Below are positions 46,382 through 54,935 of a stretch of DNA of 64,000 nucleotides, one piece after another (position 1 is the stretch's first letter; every line of letters starts with the position of its first letter). Location: contig NZ_JBEWSZ010000009.1 of assembly GCF_040537815.1 (NCBI RefSeq), positions 62,001 to 126,000 on the forward strand. The letters run 5' to 3'. A model generated the notes under the pieces. That model was not told where the DNA came from. It worked only from the letters and a program-made list of their open reading frames with translations, and ran no database searches. The stretch comes from Mesorhizobium shangrilense. Its GTDB lineage: Bacteria > Pseudomonadota > Alphaproteobacteria > Rhizobiales > Rhizobiaceae. The position numbers and the translations under genes were made by a program.

Positions 46382-47379
46382 ACCGCCGCGATTCGGTTGG
46401 ATGGCGCGTTGCTGTCCTGGGCGGTGGCGCCTGGGGCACGGCCCTGGCCCTGGCCATGCTGCATGCCGGTCATTCGGTCCGGCTGTTCGCACGCGACGAG
46501 GAAACCGTGGCGTCGATACGCCGCGGCGAGAACCCGCGCTATCTGCCCGGCATCGCCATCGAGCCCGGCATCGAGGCGACAAGCGACGTCAAGACGGCTC
46601 TCGATGGTGCGGACTGTGTGCTGGCGGTGACACCGGCGCAGTCGCTGCGCGCGGTGCTGGCTGGCGCGAAGCCTCATATGCCCAAGGGGGTTCCGATCGT
46701 TCTTTGCGCCAAGGGCATCGAGCGCGACACCGGCGCGCTGCTTTCGGCCATCGTCGAGGAAATCCTCCCCGAAAATCCAGTCGCCGCCCTGTCGGGCCCA
46801 AGCTTTGCCACCGATGTCGCCAAGGGCTTGCCGACGGCGGTGGTGGTCGCCGCCCGCGACAACGGCATGGCCGCGAACCTCGCCGCCCGCTTCTCTGCCC
46901 AGAACCTGCGCTGCTATTCGAGCGACGATCTCATTGGTGTCGAGATCGGTGGCGCGCTGAAGAATGTCTTTGCCATTGCCGCCGGCGCGGTCTCCGGCGC
47001 CGGGCTTGGCGCCAGCGCCCAGGCGGCGATGGTGACGCGGGGCTTCGTCGAGCTGCGCCGCATCGGCGCTGCCTTCGGCGCCAGGCCTGAAACACTGATG
47101 GGGCTTTCCGGCCTCGGCGACCTGATGCTGACCTGCTCGTCGGCACAATCGCGCAACTTTGCCTATGGGCTGGCGCTCGGACAGGGCAAACCGCTGGCTG
47201 GCCTGCCGCTGGCCGAAGGCGTGCCGACAGCGGGGATTGCCGCTCGCATCGCCGCCGAGCGCGGCATCGACGCCCCGATCATCGCCGCGGTATCGGCGAT
47301 ACTGGACGGCACCATCACGATAAGCCAAGCTGTGTCGACATTGATGACCCGGCCGCTGAAGACCGAAACCGACGCTTGA
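46378..47379 (+). CDS. gpsA: Glycerol-3-phosphate dehydrogenase [NAD(P)+]
   Basis: The 333-residue enzyme has the nucleotide motif [17 protein letters not shown], the GpsA signature [20 protein letters not shown] and the catalytic Lys in [20 protein letters not shown]. It makes glycerol 3-phosphate for phospholipids. It overlaps tsaD by 4 bp and precedes a YciI-like gene by 61 bp. Confidence 0.97.
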   Translation: MNRRDSVGWRVAVLGGGAWGTALALAMLHAGHSVRLFARDEETVASIRRGENPRYLPGIAIEPGIEATSDVKTALDGADCVLAVTPAQSLRAVLAGAKPHMPKGVPIVLCAKGIERDTGALLSAIVEEILPENPVAALSGPSFATDVAKGLPTAVVVAARDNGMAANLAARFSAQNLRCYSSDDLIGVEIGGALKNVFAIAAGAVSGAGLGASAQAAMVTRGFVELRRIGAAFGARPETLMGLSGLGDLMLTCSSAQSRNFAYGLALGQGKPLAGLPLAEGVPTAGIAARIAAERGIDAPIIAAVSAILDGTITISQAVSTLMTRPLKTETDA

Positions 47380-47384
47380 AGCAT

Positions 47385-47408
47385 GATCCCGAACCACAGG
47401 TTCGGATC
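47385..47408. repeat. Short hairpin, relic of a rhizobial palindrome
   Basis: CCGAACC-ACA-GGTTCGG forms a perfect stem within GATC flanks just after gpsA. The preceding GCATGATCCCGAA matches the start of the palindrome at 8976, so this is probably a decayed copy. No U-run follows. Confidence 0.55.
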
Positions 47409-47440
47409 TGCTCTGCCTTACACGATGGGAGTTTTAGAGA

Positions 47441-47731
47441 ATGCTGTTTGCTTTGCTGTGCAAGGACAAGCCCGGAAGCCTGCAGGTGCGCCTCGATACG
47501 CGGCCCGAGCACGTGGCCTTCCTGGAAGGATTGAACGGCGAAAAGAAGCTCGCCTTTGCCGGTCCGTTCCTTGACGCCGACGGCAAGCCCAACGGCAGTC
47601 TCGTCGTTGTCGAGGCTGCCGACATGGCCGCAGCGAAGGCCCTGTCCGCCGCCGATCCCTATGCCAAGGCGGGCCTGTTCGAGAGCGTCGAGATCCGGCC
47701 GTGGAACTGGACCTTCAACAAGCCGGCATGA
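47441..47731 (+). CDS. YciI-like protein
   Basis: The 96-residue protein has the YciI ferredoxin-like fold pattern: MLFALLCKDKPGSLQVRLDT, RPEHVAFLEGL, FAGPFLDADGKPNGSLVVVE and DPYAKAGLFESVEIRPWNW (conserved His and Asp). YciI proteins are small, often of unknown enzymatic role. Its stop codon lies inside a 21-bp tandem duplication. Confidence 0.88.
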   Translation: MLFALLCKDKPGSLQVRLDTRPEHVAFLEGLNGEKKLAFAGPFLDADGKPNGSLVVVEAADMAAAKALSAADPYAKAGLFESVEIRPWNWTFNKPA

Positions 47732-47760
47732 CGCCTTGTCAAGCCGGCATGACGCTTTGT
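47720..47760. repeat. 21-bp tandem duplication over the YciI stop
   Basis: AAGCCGGCATGACGCCTTGT (47720-47739) is repeated at 47741-47760 with one C-to-T change. The first copy encodes the last residues and stop of the YciI-like protein. Confidence 0.7.
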
Positions 47761-47816
47761 TGCGCCGCCTCGGGCGGCAGCCGTGAAGCCCAGAAAATGA
47801 CGACAGGACGACAAAG

Positions 47817-48242
47817 ATGAATTACTGGCTGTTCAAATCGGAGCCGTTCAAATTCTCCTTCGAGATGCTGAAGGCGAAGGGCAAGGACGGCACGCAATGG
47901 GACGGCGTGCGCAATTACGCGGCGCGCAACAACATGAAGGCGATGCAGATCGGCGATCTCGGTTTCTTCTACCATTCCAACGAAGGACTGAACGTCGTCG
48001 GTATCGCCGAGGTCTGCGCCCTTGCCCATCACGACACCACCAGTGACGACCCGCGCTGGGAATGCGTCGATATCCGCGCCGTCAAGGATGTGCCTACCCC
48101 GGTGACGCTGGAACAGGTCAAGGCCAATCCAAAACTTGCCGAGATGGCGCTGGTCCGCCTCGGCCGGCTTTCCGTGCAGCCGGTGACGCCGGACGAATGG
48201 AAGGAAGTCTGCCGCATGGGCGGCCTGACACCCGCTCCGTGA
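47817..48242 (+). CDS. EVE-domain protein
   Basis: The 141-residue EVE (PUA-like) protein contains MNYWLFKSEPFKFSFEMLKA, WDGVRNYAARNNMKAMQIGD, FFYHSN and GIAEV. EVE domains bind modified bases in DNA or RNA. It overlaps the methyltransferase gene by 4 bp (GTGA at 48239-48242). Confidence 0.92.
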   Translation: MNYWLFKSEPFKFSFEMLKAKGKDGTQWDGVRNYAARNNMKAMQIGDLGFFYHSNEGLNVVGIAEVCALAHHDTTSDDPRWECVDIRAVKDVPTPVTLEQVKANPKLAEMALVRLGRLSVQPVTPDEWKEVCRMGGLTPAP

Positions 48243-48895
48243 CCGTACTCACCCCGATAAGCGCGAAGAAATTCATCCTCGACAACACGGCGCTGATGGC
48301 GCCGCCGCATGTGCCGGAAATCCTCCTGCATCTGGCCGACGAGGCCCATGATCTGTGGCAACGCACGGAGGATGAACTGGTTGAGATCGGCCTGCCGCCG
48401 CCCTTCTGGGCGTTCGCCTGGGCCGGCGGGCAGGGTCTTGCCCGCTATATCATCGATCATCCCGAGACGGTGCGGGGAAAGCGCGTTCTCGATTTCGCGT
48501 CCGGCTCCGGCCTGGTCGCCATTGCCGCCGCCAGGGCCGGCGCTGCCGAGGTGATCGCTTCGGACATCGACCCGTTCTGCGAGACGGCGATCCGCCTGAA
48601 TGCGCAGGCCAATGCCGTCGGCATCGGATTCAACGGCAAGGACTGCATCGGAACCGATGCCGGCTGGGACGTGATCCTGGCCGGTGATGTCTTCTACGAC
48701 AAATCCTTCGCCGATCTGCTGATGCCATGGTTTGCGACGCTGAAGACGCGCGGCGCCGAGATCCTCGTTGGCGATCCCGGGCGCTCCTACATGCCGAAGG
48801 CAGGGCTGGAACCGCTTGGCGTGTATGAAGTGGCAGTGACGCGGGCGCTGGAGGATTCCCTGGTCAAGCGCACGACCGTCTGGCGCTTTGCTTGA
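48239..48895 (+). CDS. METTL20/ETFBKMT-like protein methyltransferase
   Basis: The 218-residue class I SAM methyltransferase has PPPFWAFAWAGGQGLARYI, the SAM motif VLDFASGSGLVAIAA, ASDIDPFCETAIRLNAQ, and LAGDVFYDKSFADLLMPWF followed by ILVGDPGRSYMP. The GD-x-FYD...GDPGR pattern is that of human ETFBKMT (METTL20) and its alphaproteobacterial relatives, which trimethylate lysines on electron-transfer flavoprotein beta. It starts with GTG overlapping the EVE gene stop. A ribosomal L11 methyltransferase-like role is less likely. Confidence 0.82.
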   Translation: MTVLTPISAKKFILDNTALMAPPHVPEILLHLADEAHDLWQRTEDELVEIGLPPPFWAFAWAGGQGLARYIIDHPETVRGKRVLDFASGSGLVAIAAARAGAAEVIASDIDPFCETAIRLNAQANAVGIGFNGKDCIGTDAGWDVILAGDVFYDKSFADLLMPWFATLKTRGAEILVGDPGRSYMPKAGLEPLGVYEVAVTRALEDSLVKRTTVWRFA

Positions 48896-48946
48896 CGCCA
48901 CCGCCGAACAGGCGTTCCATCCCCTGGCATCTGGAGGGGGAAGCTC

Positions 48947-49366
48947 ATGGATTTTTCAGCGGTCAACTGGCTGGCGGTCGTTATCGCCGCCGTCGTGGCG
49001 TGGCTGTTCGGCGCCGCCTGGTACGTGGGCCTGAGCAAGCCGTGGCTCAAAGCTGCAAAGCTCGACCCATCGACTATGAAGAAATCGCCGCTGCCCTTCG
49101 TCATCAGCTTCATCGCCGAACTTGTCATGGCATGCATCATGGCGCTGGTCGTCGGCGCGATGACCGGCGGCGAACCAACGCTGGTCGCGGGACTTGTCTT
49201 CGGTTTCGTGCTCTGGCTGGGGTTCGTCATCACAACGCTCTCCGTCAACCACCGCTATGAGGGATTCGGCTGGGGCCTGACCCTCATCGATGGCGGCCAC
49301 TGGCTCGGCGTGCTGCTGATCATGGGCGCGGTGATCGGCTGGTTCGGAGCGGCGGCAGCGGCCTGA
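48947..49366 (+). CDS. DUF1761 membrane protein
   Basis: The 139-residue protein has about four transmembrane helices: WLAVVIAAVVAWLFGAAWYV; FVISFIAELVMACIMALVVG; LVAGLVFGFVLWLGFVITTL; LGVLLIMGAVIGWFGAAAAA. It matches the DUF1761 pattern (VNHRYEGF). Function unknown. SD GGAGGGGGAAG precedes the ATG. It is convergent with the LysR gene with no gap. Confidence 0.85.
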   Translation: MDFSAVNWLAVVIAAVVAWLFGAAWYVGLSKPWLKAAKLDPSTMKKSPLPFVISFIAELVMACIMALVVGAMTGGEPTLVAGLVFGFVLWLGFVITTLSVNHRYEGFGWGLTLIDGGHWLGVLLIMGAVIGWFGAAAAA

Positions 49367-50287
49367 TCAGGTTCGCGTTTTGGCGACTTCCTCGAGAATC
49401 CACTCGCGGAAAGCCACGATGCGCGGATCGTTCGCCTCGGTCTTGGGATAGACCAGGAAATAGGCGAACTCCGCCGCGACCTTGATGCCGAGTTGAAAAG
49501 GCCGGACGAGACGACCCTCCGAAAGGTCGTTTGCCACCATGGCAAAATCAGCGAGCGCCACGGCATTGCCATCGAGAGCGGCCTGGACAGCATCGGTGGA
49601 GGTCCCGAACACGACGGTGCGGCTGTCGTCGAAATCGTCGATGCCGGCCGCGGCCATCCACATGCGCCAGTTCGGCCATGTCACCCCCTGCCGTGCCCAT
49701 TCGATATGGGCAAGCGTGTGGTGAAAAAGATCGCGTGGCTCGTTGAGCGGCGGACCGGACGCCAGCAGGCTTGGGCTGCACACCGGAATGATGATGTTGT
49801 CGAACAGGCGGTGGGCGCAAAGGCCCGGATATTTGCCGGCGCCGAAACGGATGCCGACATCGACATCGTCGAGATCGAAATCCCGCAGCCCGTAGGCGAT
49901 ATCGAACCGCAGCTCGATGCCCGGCTTCTGCTTGCGAAAGTCCTCGACACGCCGCATCAGCCACTTCGCCGCGAACTGCGCGTCCAGCGTTACCTTGAGG
50001 AAGGACGTGCCGCGCGTCATCTTGTGCGCCCGCGAGACGGCCCGGCCAAGCAGGTCGAGTGCCTCGGTCGAGGCCTCGAACAGCACCGCGCCGGCCTCCG
50101 TCAGCCTGATGGTCCGGCTGGTACGGGTGAACAGCACGATGCCGAGCTGATCCTCGATTTCCTTGATCTGGTGGCTGACGGCGGCGGGCGTCAGGCCGAG
50201 CTCGTCGGCGGCGCGGGTGAAATTGAGATGCCTGGCCGCTGCTTCCAGCGTCCGCAGGGCACGCGTTCCCGGCAGCAGGCGGGCCAT
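49367..50287 (-). CDS. LysR-family regulator, GcvA-like
   Basis: The 306-residue LysR protein has the HTH RTLEAAARHLNFTRAADELG, LTPAAVSHQIKEIEDQLG and effector-domain segments FLKVTLDAQFAAKWLMRRVE and VDVGIRFGAGKYPGL, which are GcvA-like. It is divergent from a DUF1127 gene, a common pairing in Rhizobiales, and probably controls it through the palindromes at 50413-50435. Confidence 0.9.
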   Translation of the reverse strand: MARLLPGTRALRTLEAAARHLNFTRAADELGLTPAAVSHQIKEIEDQLGIVLFTRTSRTIRLTEAGAVLFEASTEALDLLGRAVSRAHKMTRGTSFLKVTLDAQFAAKWLMRRVEDFRKQKPGIELRFDIAYGLRDFDLDDVDVGIRFGAGKYPGLCAHRLFDNIIIPVCSPSLLASGPPLNEPRDLFHHTLAHIEWARQGVTWPNWRMWMAAAGIDDFDDSRTVVFGTSTDAVQAALDGNAVALADFAMVANDLSEGRLVRPFQLGIKVAAEFAYFLVYPKTEANDPRIVAFREWILEEVAKTRT

Positions 50288-50412
50288 CAGGGCTGACCCA
50301 TGTCGAGGAAAATCACGTTGCCACCATCTTCAAAGGAAACTTGATAATCCGCCAAGAACTACTCGTTTCCCGTTTGAATTTCAATCGACCATGATGAGGC
50401 AATCGAAACACC

Positions 50413-50435
50413 ATCAAACCGGATTTGATATCCGG
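50413..50435. promoter_or_regulatory. Two overlapping palindromes upstream of the DUF1127 gene
   Basis: ATCAAA-CCGGA-TTTGAT (50413-50429) and CCGGAT-TTGAT-ATCCGG (50419-50435) are both perfect 17-bp dyads offset by 6 bp. They lie 18 bp before the DUF1127 ATG and could be a LysR operator or alternative RNA hairpins. Confidence 0.55.
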
Positions 50436-50452
50436 ACGAAACGGAAAACATC

Positions 50453-50689
50453 ATGACCCACATCGCTCTGAGGCTAGGAAATGTCCAGCCGAACCGTCTG
50501 AACGCGGTGTTTGAGTGGCTCCGGCAGGCAAAGGTTGCCGCCAGCCTTCCCCGACAGGATGTCGAGGATCTGTCGGATCGCCAGTTGCGCGATATCGGCG
50601 CCCATCGAAAGGACGTCTCGCGCGCAATGGACCGTGAACTTCGTCGCCTGGGCCTGCTCGATATTGGCTGGCAGAAGCCACGGAGGTAA
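50453..50689 (+). CDS. DUF1127 small basic protein
   Basis: The 78-residue protein ends in LPRQDVEDLSDRQLRDIGAH plus RKDVSRAMDRELRRLG, the Arg-rich DUF1127 signature. DUF1127 proteins in Agrobacterium and Rhodobacter affect RNA and phosphate/motility physiology. It is divergent from the LysR gene. A hairpin at 50695 follows. Confidence 0.88.
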   Translation: MTHIALRLGNVQPNRLNAVFEWLRQAKVAASLPRQDVEDLSDRQLRDIGAHRKDVSRAMDRELRRLGLLDIGWQKPRR

Positions 50690-50694
50690 GGGAT

Positions 50695-51374
<680 letters not shown>

Positions 51375-51458
51375 TGTGATCGGCTGTTGTGCCGGTCAGC
51401 TTCCGCATAAACAGGCAGCGGTCAACTGAATTTTCTTTTCAAAACAACGGATTGATCC

Positions 51459-52142
51459 ATGACTTCACGCACCATTCTGATCGTCGACGATGATGACGAC
51501 CTGCGCGGCACCCTCGTCGAGCAATTATCCCTCTATGAGGAATTCGATGTCCTGCAGGAATCGACCGCCGCCAAAGGTGTCGCCGCGGCGCGCGGCGGCC
51601 TCATCGACCTGCTGATCATGGATGTCGGCTTGCCCGACATGGATGGCCGCGAAGCGGTGAAGATCCTGCGCAAGGGCGGCTACAAGGCCCCCATCATCAT
51701 GCTGACCGGCCATGACACCGATTCGGACACGATCCTTGGCCTTGAAGCGGGCGCCAACGACTATGTGACGAAGCCGTTCCGCTTCGCGGTGCTGCTGGCC
51801 CGCATCCGCGCCCAGCTTCGCCAGCACGAGCAGAGCGAGGACGCGACCTTCTCGGTCGGTCCCTACACCTTCAAGCCAAGCCAGAAGCTGCTGCTCGACG
51901 CGCGTGGGGGCAAGGTCAGGCTGACGGAGAAGGAGGCCTCGATCATCAAATATCTCTACCGCGCCGACCAGAAGGTGGTGACACGCGACGTGCTGCTTGA
52001 GGAAGTGTGGGGCTACAATTCCGGCGTCACCACGCACACGCTGGAAACCCATGTCTACCGGCTGCGCCAGAAGATCGAACGCGATCCTTCCAATGCGGAA
52101 ATTCTTGTGACAGAAAGCGGCGGCTACAAGCTGGTTCCTTAA
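51459..52142 (+). CDS. OmpR/PhoB-type response regulator
   Basis: The 227-residue regulator has a receiver domain with acidic pocket DDDDD (10-14), phospho-acceptor Asp55 in LLIMDVGLPDMDG, and Lys105 in YVTKPF. The C-terminal winged helix carries VRLTEKEASIIKYLYRADQK and TTHTLETHVYRLRQKIE. No histidine kinase is adjacent, so it is an orphan in this window. A cyclic-nucleotide-binding protein follows by 121 bp. An AT-rich gap with TTTTCTTTTCAAAAC lies upstream. Confidence 0.93.
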   Translation: MTSRTILIVDDDDDLRGTLVEQLSLYEEFDVLQESTAAKGVAAARGGLIDLLIMDVGLPDMDGREAVKILRKGGYKAPIIMLTGHDTDSDTILGLEAGANDYVTKPFRFAVLLARIRAQLRQHEQSEDATFSVGPYTFKPSQKLLLDARGGKVRLTEKEASIIKYLYRADQKVVTRDVLLEEVWGYNSGVTTHTLETHVYRLRQKIERDPSNAEILVTESGGYKLVP

Positions 52143-52263
52143 ACATTTCATTATCCAATAAGCGGTTGGGCGGGCGCTTTTCGGGTACGGTCCTGATGCT
52201 GGGGGCAGTTTGGATCGAACTCGCAGAGGAGGAGTCGGACTGTCGGTTCGGGGACATAGTTAG

Positions 52264-52719
52264 ATGGCGCTGGATGACGACATCCGCATCCTGTCCGCCG
52301 TGGGGCTCTTCCAGGGTTTCACGCAGGAACAGTTGCGCCTGCTCGCCTTCGGCGCCGAGACCACCCTGCTGCAGGCCGACCGCAAGCTCTACCGCGAGGA
52401 CGACGAGGCTGATTCGGCCTATGTCGTGGTCAGCGGACGCATCGCCCTCTATCGCGAACAGAATGGCGAACGCATCCCGATCGGCACGGCCAGCCCCGGC
52501 GCCATGCTGAGCGAACTGGCATTGATCGCCGACACCAAGCGGCTGACCAGCGCGTCGGCCGCGATCGATTCGGAAGTGATACGGCTGAGCCGGAAGATGT
52601 TCCGCCGCATCCTCGAGGAATATCCCGAGATAGCGGCCCAGCTGCACCAGCGCATCTCCGAGGACTTTCTGGCGATGATTCGCCGCATCGAGGAACTGGC
52701 GCCACGGTTTTCGGGGTGA
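52264..52719 (+). CDS. Stand-alone cyclic-nucleotide-binding (Crp-like) domain protein
   Basis: The 151-residue protein is a single cNMP-binding domain: LLQADRKLYREDDEADSAYV, VVSGRIALYREQNGERIPIG, and MLSELALIADTKRLTSASAA in the phosphate-binding cassette. There is no HTH after the C-helix, so it is not a DNA-binding Crp. It probably acts through protein contact, perhaps with the response regulator upstream. The ligand residues of the usual cassette (R-S/T-A) are only partly kept. Confidence 0.85.
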   Translation: MALDDDIRILSAVGLFQGFTQEQLRLLAFGAETTLLQADRKLYREDDEADSAYVVVSGRIALYREQNGERIPIGTASPGAMLSELALIADTKRLTSASAAIDSEVIRLSRKMFRRILEEYPEIAAQLHQRISEDFLAMIRRIEELAPRFSG

Positions 52720-52765
52720 GGCGGATGATGCGTCAAACGATGAAATCAGCGCCGCAAACATTGCG

Positions 52766-52976
52766 TTCGTCATCCTAGGGCGGAGCAGCCGCGAAGCGGC
52801 GTCGCGGAGACCCTGGGATCCATGCCGCGACTTCAAAACGCTGCCGCGGTGAAGAACAATACAGCGCAACGTCAAGGACAGCCCAATTCTGGACCGCCGT
52901 ATTCCTCGGCGGATCTCGCGGCATGGATCCCAGGGTCTGCGCTCCGCTTCGCGTCGCTCCGCCCTGGGATGACGAA
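52766..52976. repeat. Nested 211-bp inverted repeat (MITE-like)
   Basis: Outer arms TTCGTCATCCTAGGGCGGAG... (52766-52786) and ...GCCCTGGGATGACGAA (52956-52976) pair with one mismatch. Inner arms of 23 bp (52808-52830 and 52916-52938, AGACCCTGGGATCCATGCCG...) are perfect complements. The middle ~85 bp is unique. No ORF is supported. It fills the gap between the cNMP protein and xth. Confidence 0.85.
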
Positions 52977-53000
52977 TGAAAGGGCCACGCCTCCGACTGG

Positions 53001-53807
53001 CTAATCCAGGTCAAACCGCGCAATGACCGGCACATGGTCCGACGGGCGCTCCCAGCCGCGGGCCAGGCGCAGGATTTCATAGCCGGCAAAGCTTGGCACC
53101 AGGTTCGGCGACGACCAGATATGGTCGAGCCGCCGGCCGCGATCGGACGTTTCCCAGTCCTGCGCGCGATAACTCCACCAGGTGTAGAGCTTCTGTTCCA
53201 GCGGCACGTCGTGCCGCATCAGGTCTACCCAATTGCCGGCAAGGCGCATCGCCTCGAAGTTTTCGGTCTCGACCGGCGTGTGGCTGACCACCTTGAGCAA
53301 CTGCTTGTGAGACCAGACATCGTGCTCCAGCGGCGCTATGTTGAGGTCGCCGACCAGGATCGAGGCAGACGCCTCGTCGTGCTCGGCGCGGATGGCATTC
53401 ATCTCGGCGACGAAATCGAGCTTGTGTTTGAACTTCTTGTTGATGACCGGGTCCGGCTCGTCTCCGCCCGCCGGAACGTAGAAATTGTGCACCAGGATGG
53501 TCTTGCCGCCGGCCCGAACGGTGACGGACAGGTGCCGGCTGTCCTCGATCTCGCAGAAACGCCGTTTCTCGACCACCTCGATCGGTCGGCGCGCCACCGT
53601 CGCCACGCCGTGATAGCCCTTCTGGCCGTGGAAGGCGATGTGCTCGTAACCGAGTTTGCGGAAGGCCTTCTCGGGAAACAGCTCATCGGGAACTTTCGTT
53701 TCCTGCAGGCAAAGCACGTCCGGCGCCTGTTCGAGGAGCAGGCGCTCGACGATGGGCATGCGAAGACGAACGGAGTTGATGTTCCAGGTGGCTATGGAAA
53801 AAGGCAT
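53001..53807 (-). CDS. xth: Exodeoxyribonuclease III
   Basis: The 268-residue AP endonuclease/exonuclease has SIATWNINSVRLRMP, VLCLQETKV, HNFYVPAGGDEPDP, LVGDLNIAPLEHDVW, GRRLDHIWSS and PSDHVPV: the complete EEP-fold active site. It cuts abasic DNA and resects 3' ends. The ATG at 53807 gives the family N-terminus; an upstream open frame is not used. Confidence 0.95.
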   Translation of the reverse strand: MPFSIATWNINSVRLRMPIVERLLLEQAPDVLCLQETKVPDELFPEKAFRKLGYEHIAFHGQKGYHGVATVARRPIEVVEKRRFCEIEDSRHLSVTVRAGGKTILVHNFYVPAGGDEPDPVINKKFKHKLDFVAEMNAIRAEHDEASASILVGDLNIAPLEHDVWSHKQLLKVVSHTPVETENFEAMRLAGNWVDLMRHDVPLEQKLYTWWSYRAQDWETSDRGRRLDHIWSSPNLVPSFAGYEILRLARGWERPSDHVPVIARFDLD

Positions 53808-54094
53808 GCGCGGGATCCGAAATGGCGCGGCACCCACCACGACAGCAGGGGCTTGGGAGGGTGGCAACGCCTTTGAAGGGGTCAGCCCCGGAAACTGCCA
53901 GCCACACGCGTCAAAAACAAGCTACGCCACGCCATTGATGGTGCCCCACGTCCAAAAGGACGCGCCAAGGCAGTACTTTCCACAACTATTGCGCGGAGCC
54001 CATGCATGTCGCCCAAGGCGACCTCGGTTGTGGCCAACGACAAGCATGGAACAACGAGCCAGCCGCGCTTGAGACCGCTTGGCCTCGGCGCGCT

Positions 54095-54781
54095 TTACCG
54101 GTTGGAGCCGTTGGTGTTGATCTCGCGGTTGGCGGCATAGTCGATGGCGAAGGTGTCGGCGGCGAAGCTCACGCCTTCCTTGACGTTGAAGATCATCACC
54201 GTCGTATCCTTGCCCTGCGCGTCGGTGATGGTCCACTGGCGCAACTCATAGGATTTCGGATCGAACATCATCGTGATCCTCGAATTGCCGAAGACATTCT
54301 TGTCCGCAAGCTGGATCGTGGTCAGGTCATTCTCTTCCTTGACGCTTTTGACGCGGTCGCCGGAGAGGTCGATCCTGTCGTCGAGCAACAGCTTCAGCGG
54401 CGTCTTTGACAAGGGATAGAGGTCGGATGTGTTCAGCTTCTTGTTGAGGATGACCACCGACTTACCGTCGGAAATGACCCTGAAATTCGACGCGCCGTCA
54501 TAGTTGAAGCGGATCTTGCCGGGACGTTCCAGGAAGAACTTGCCGCCGGTCTGCTCACCCTTGGGGCCGAACTGAACGAACTCGCCGCTCATCGTTTTGA
54601 CCGAGGAGAAATGGTCGGCGATCTTCTGTGCCGCCGCGGGCACCGCGGCTTGCGCCGACGCAAGCAACTGGAAGCCCGGCACAACGTTGAGCACGGCGGC
54701 ACCCGCGACCATCACGCCGAGGCCGAGCAGCCTGCGGCGGGTCGGGGTAAAATTGCCGGGGGCGGGAAGGTCGTTTTTCAT
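54095..54781 (-). CDS. LolA-like outer-membrane lipoprotein carrier with twin-arginine-type signal
   Basis: The 228-residue protein has signal TRRRLLGLGVMVAGAAVLNV (Arg-rich, Tat-like) and mature LolA pattern: KTMSGEFVQFGPKGEQTGGK, FFLERPGKIRFNYDG, LSGDRVKSVKEENDLTTIQL and LRQWTITDAQGKDT. LolA ferries lipoproteins across the periplasm. The start at MKNDLPAPGNF was chosen; the open frame upstream is non-coding. The next gene upstream is ftsK, a conserved rhizobial pairing. Confidence 0.9.
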   Translation of the reverse strand: MKNDLPAPGNFTPTRRRLLGLGVMVAGAAVLNVVPGFQLLASAQAAVPAAAQKIADHFSSVKTMSGEFVQFGPKGEQTGGKFFLERPGKIRFNYDGASNFRVISDGKSVVILNKKLNTSDLYPLSKTPLKLLLDDRIDLSGDRVKSVKEENDLTTIQLADKNVFGNSRITMMFDPKSYELRQWTITDAQGKDTTVMIFNVKEGVSFAADTFAIDYAANREINTNGSNR

Positions 54782-54935
54782 GCCGGTCACTTTCGTCTGG
54801 TTCGTAGGGCGTGTCGGTGCATGAGCCCCCAGTAGGGCTGAAGTTTGGCAGCCACGCGACACCCGGTTTCTAGCAACGCACGGAAGGGGGCAAAGTTTCC
54901 ATTTCTCGTGCGCTCCGACACCCCGAAAACATCCG

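Noticed and set aside
52766..52976. An insertion sequence
   Set aside because: No transposase frame exists inside the inverted repeats, and the element is only 211 bp.
53868..54094. A small RNA gene between xth and the LolA-like gene
   Set aside because: Two short hairpins (CGTCC-AAAA-GGACG and GTCGCC-CAA-GGCGAC) are visible, but there is no promoter, terminator or known family match. The gap is reported as without a supported feature.
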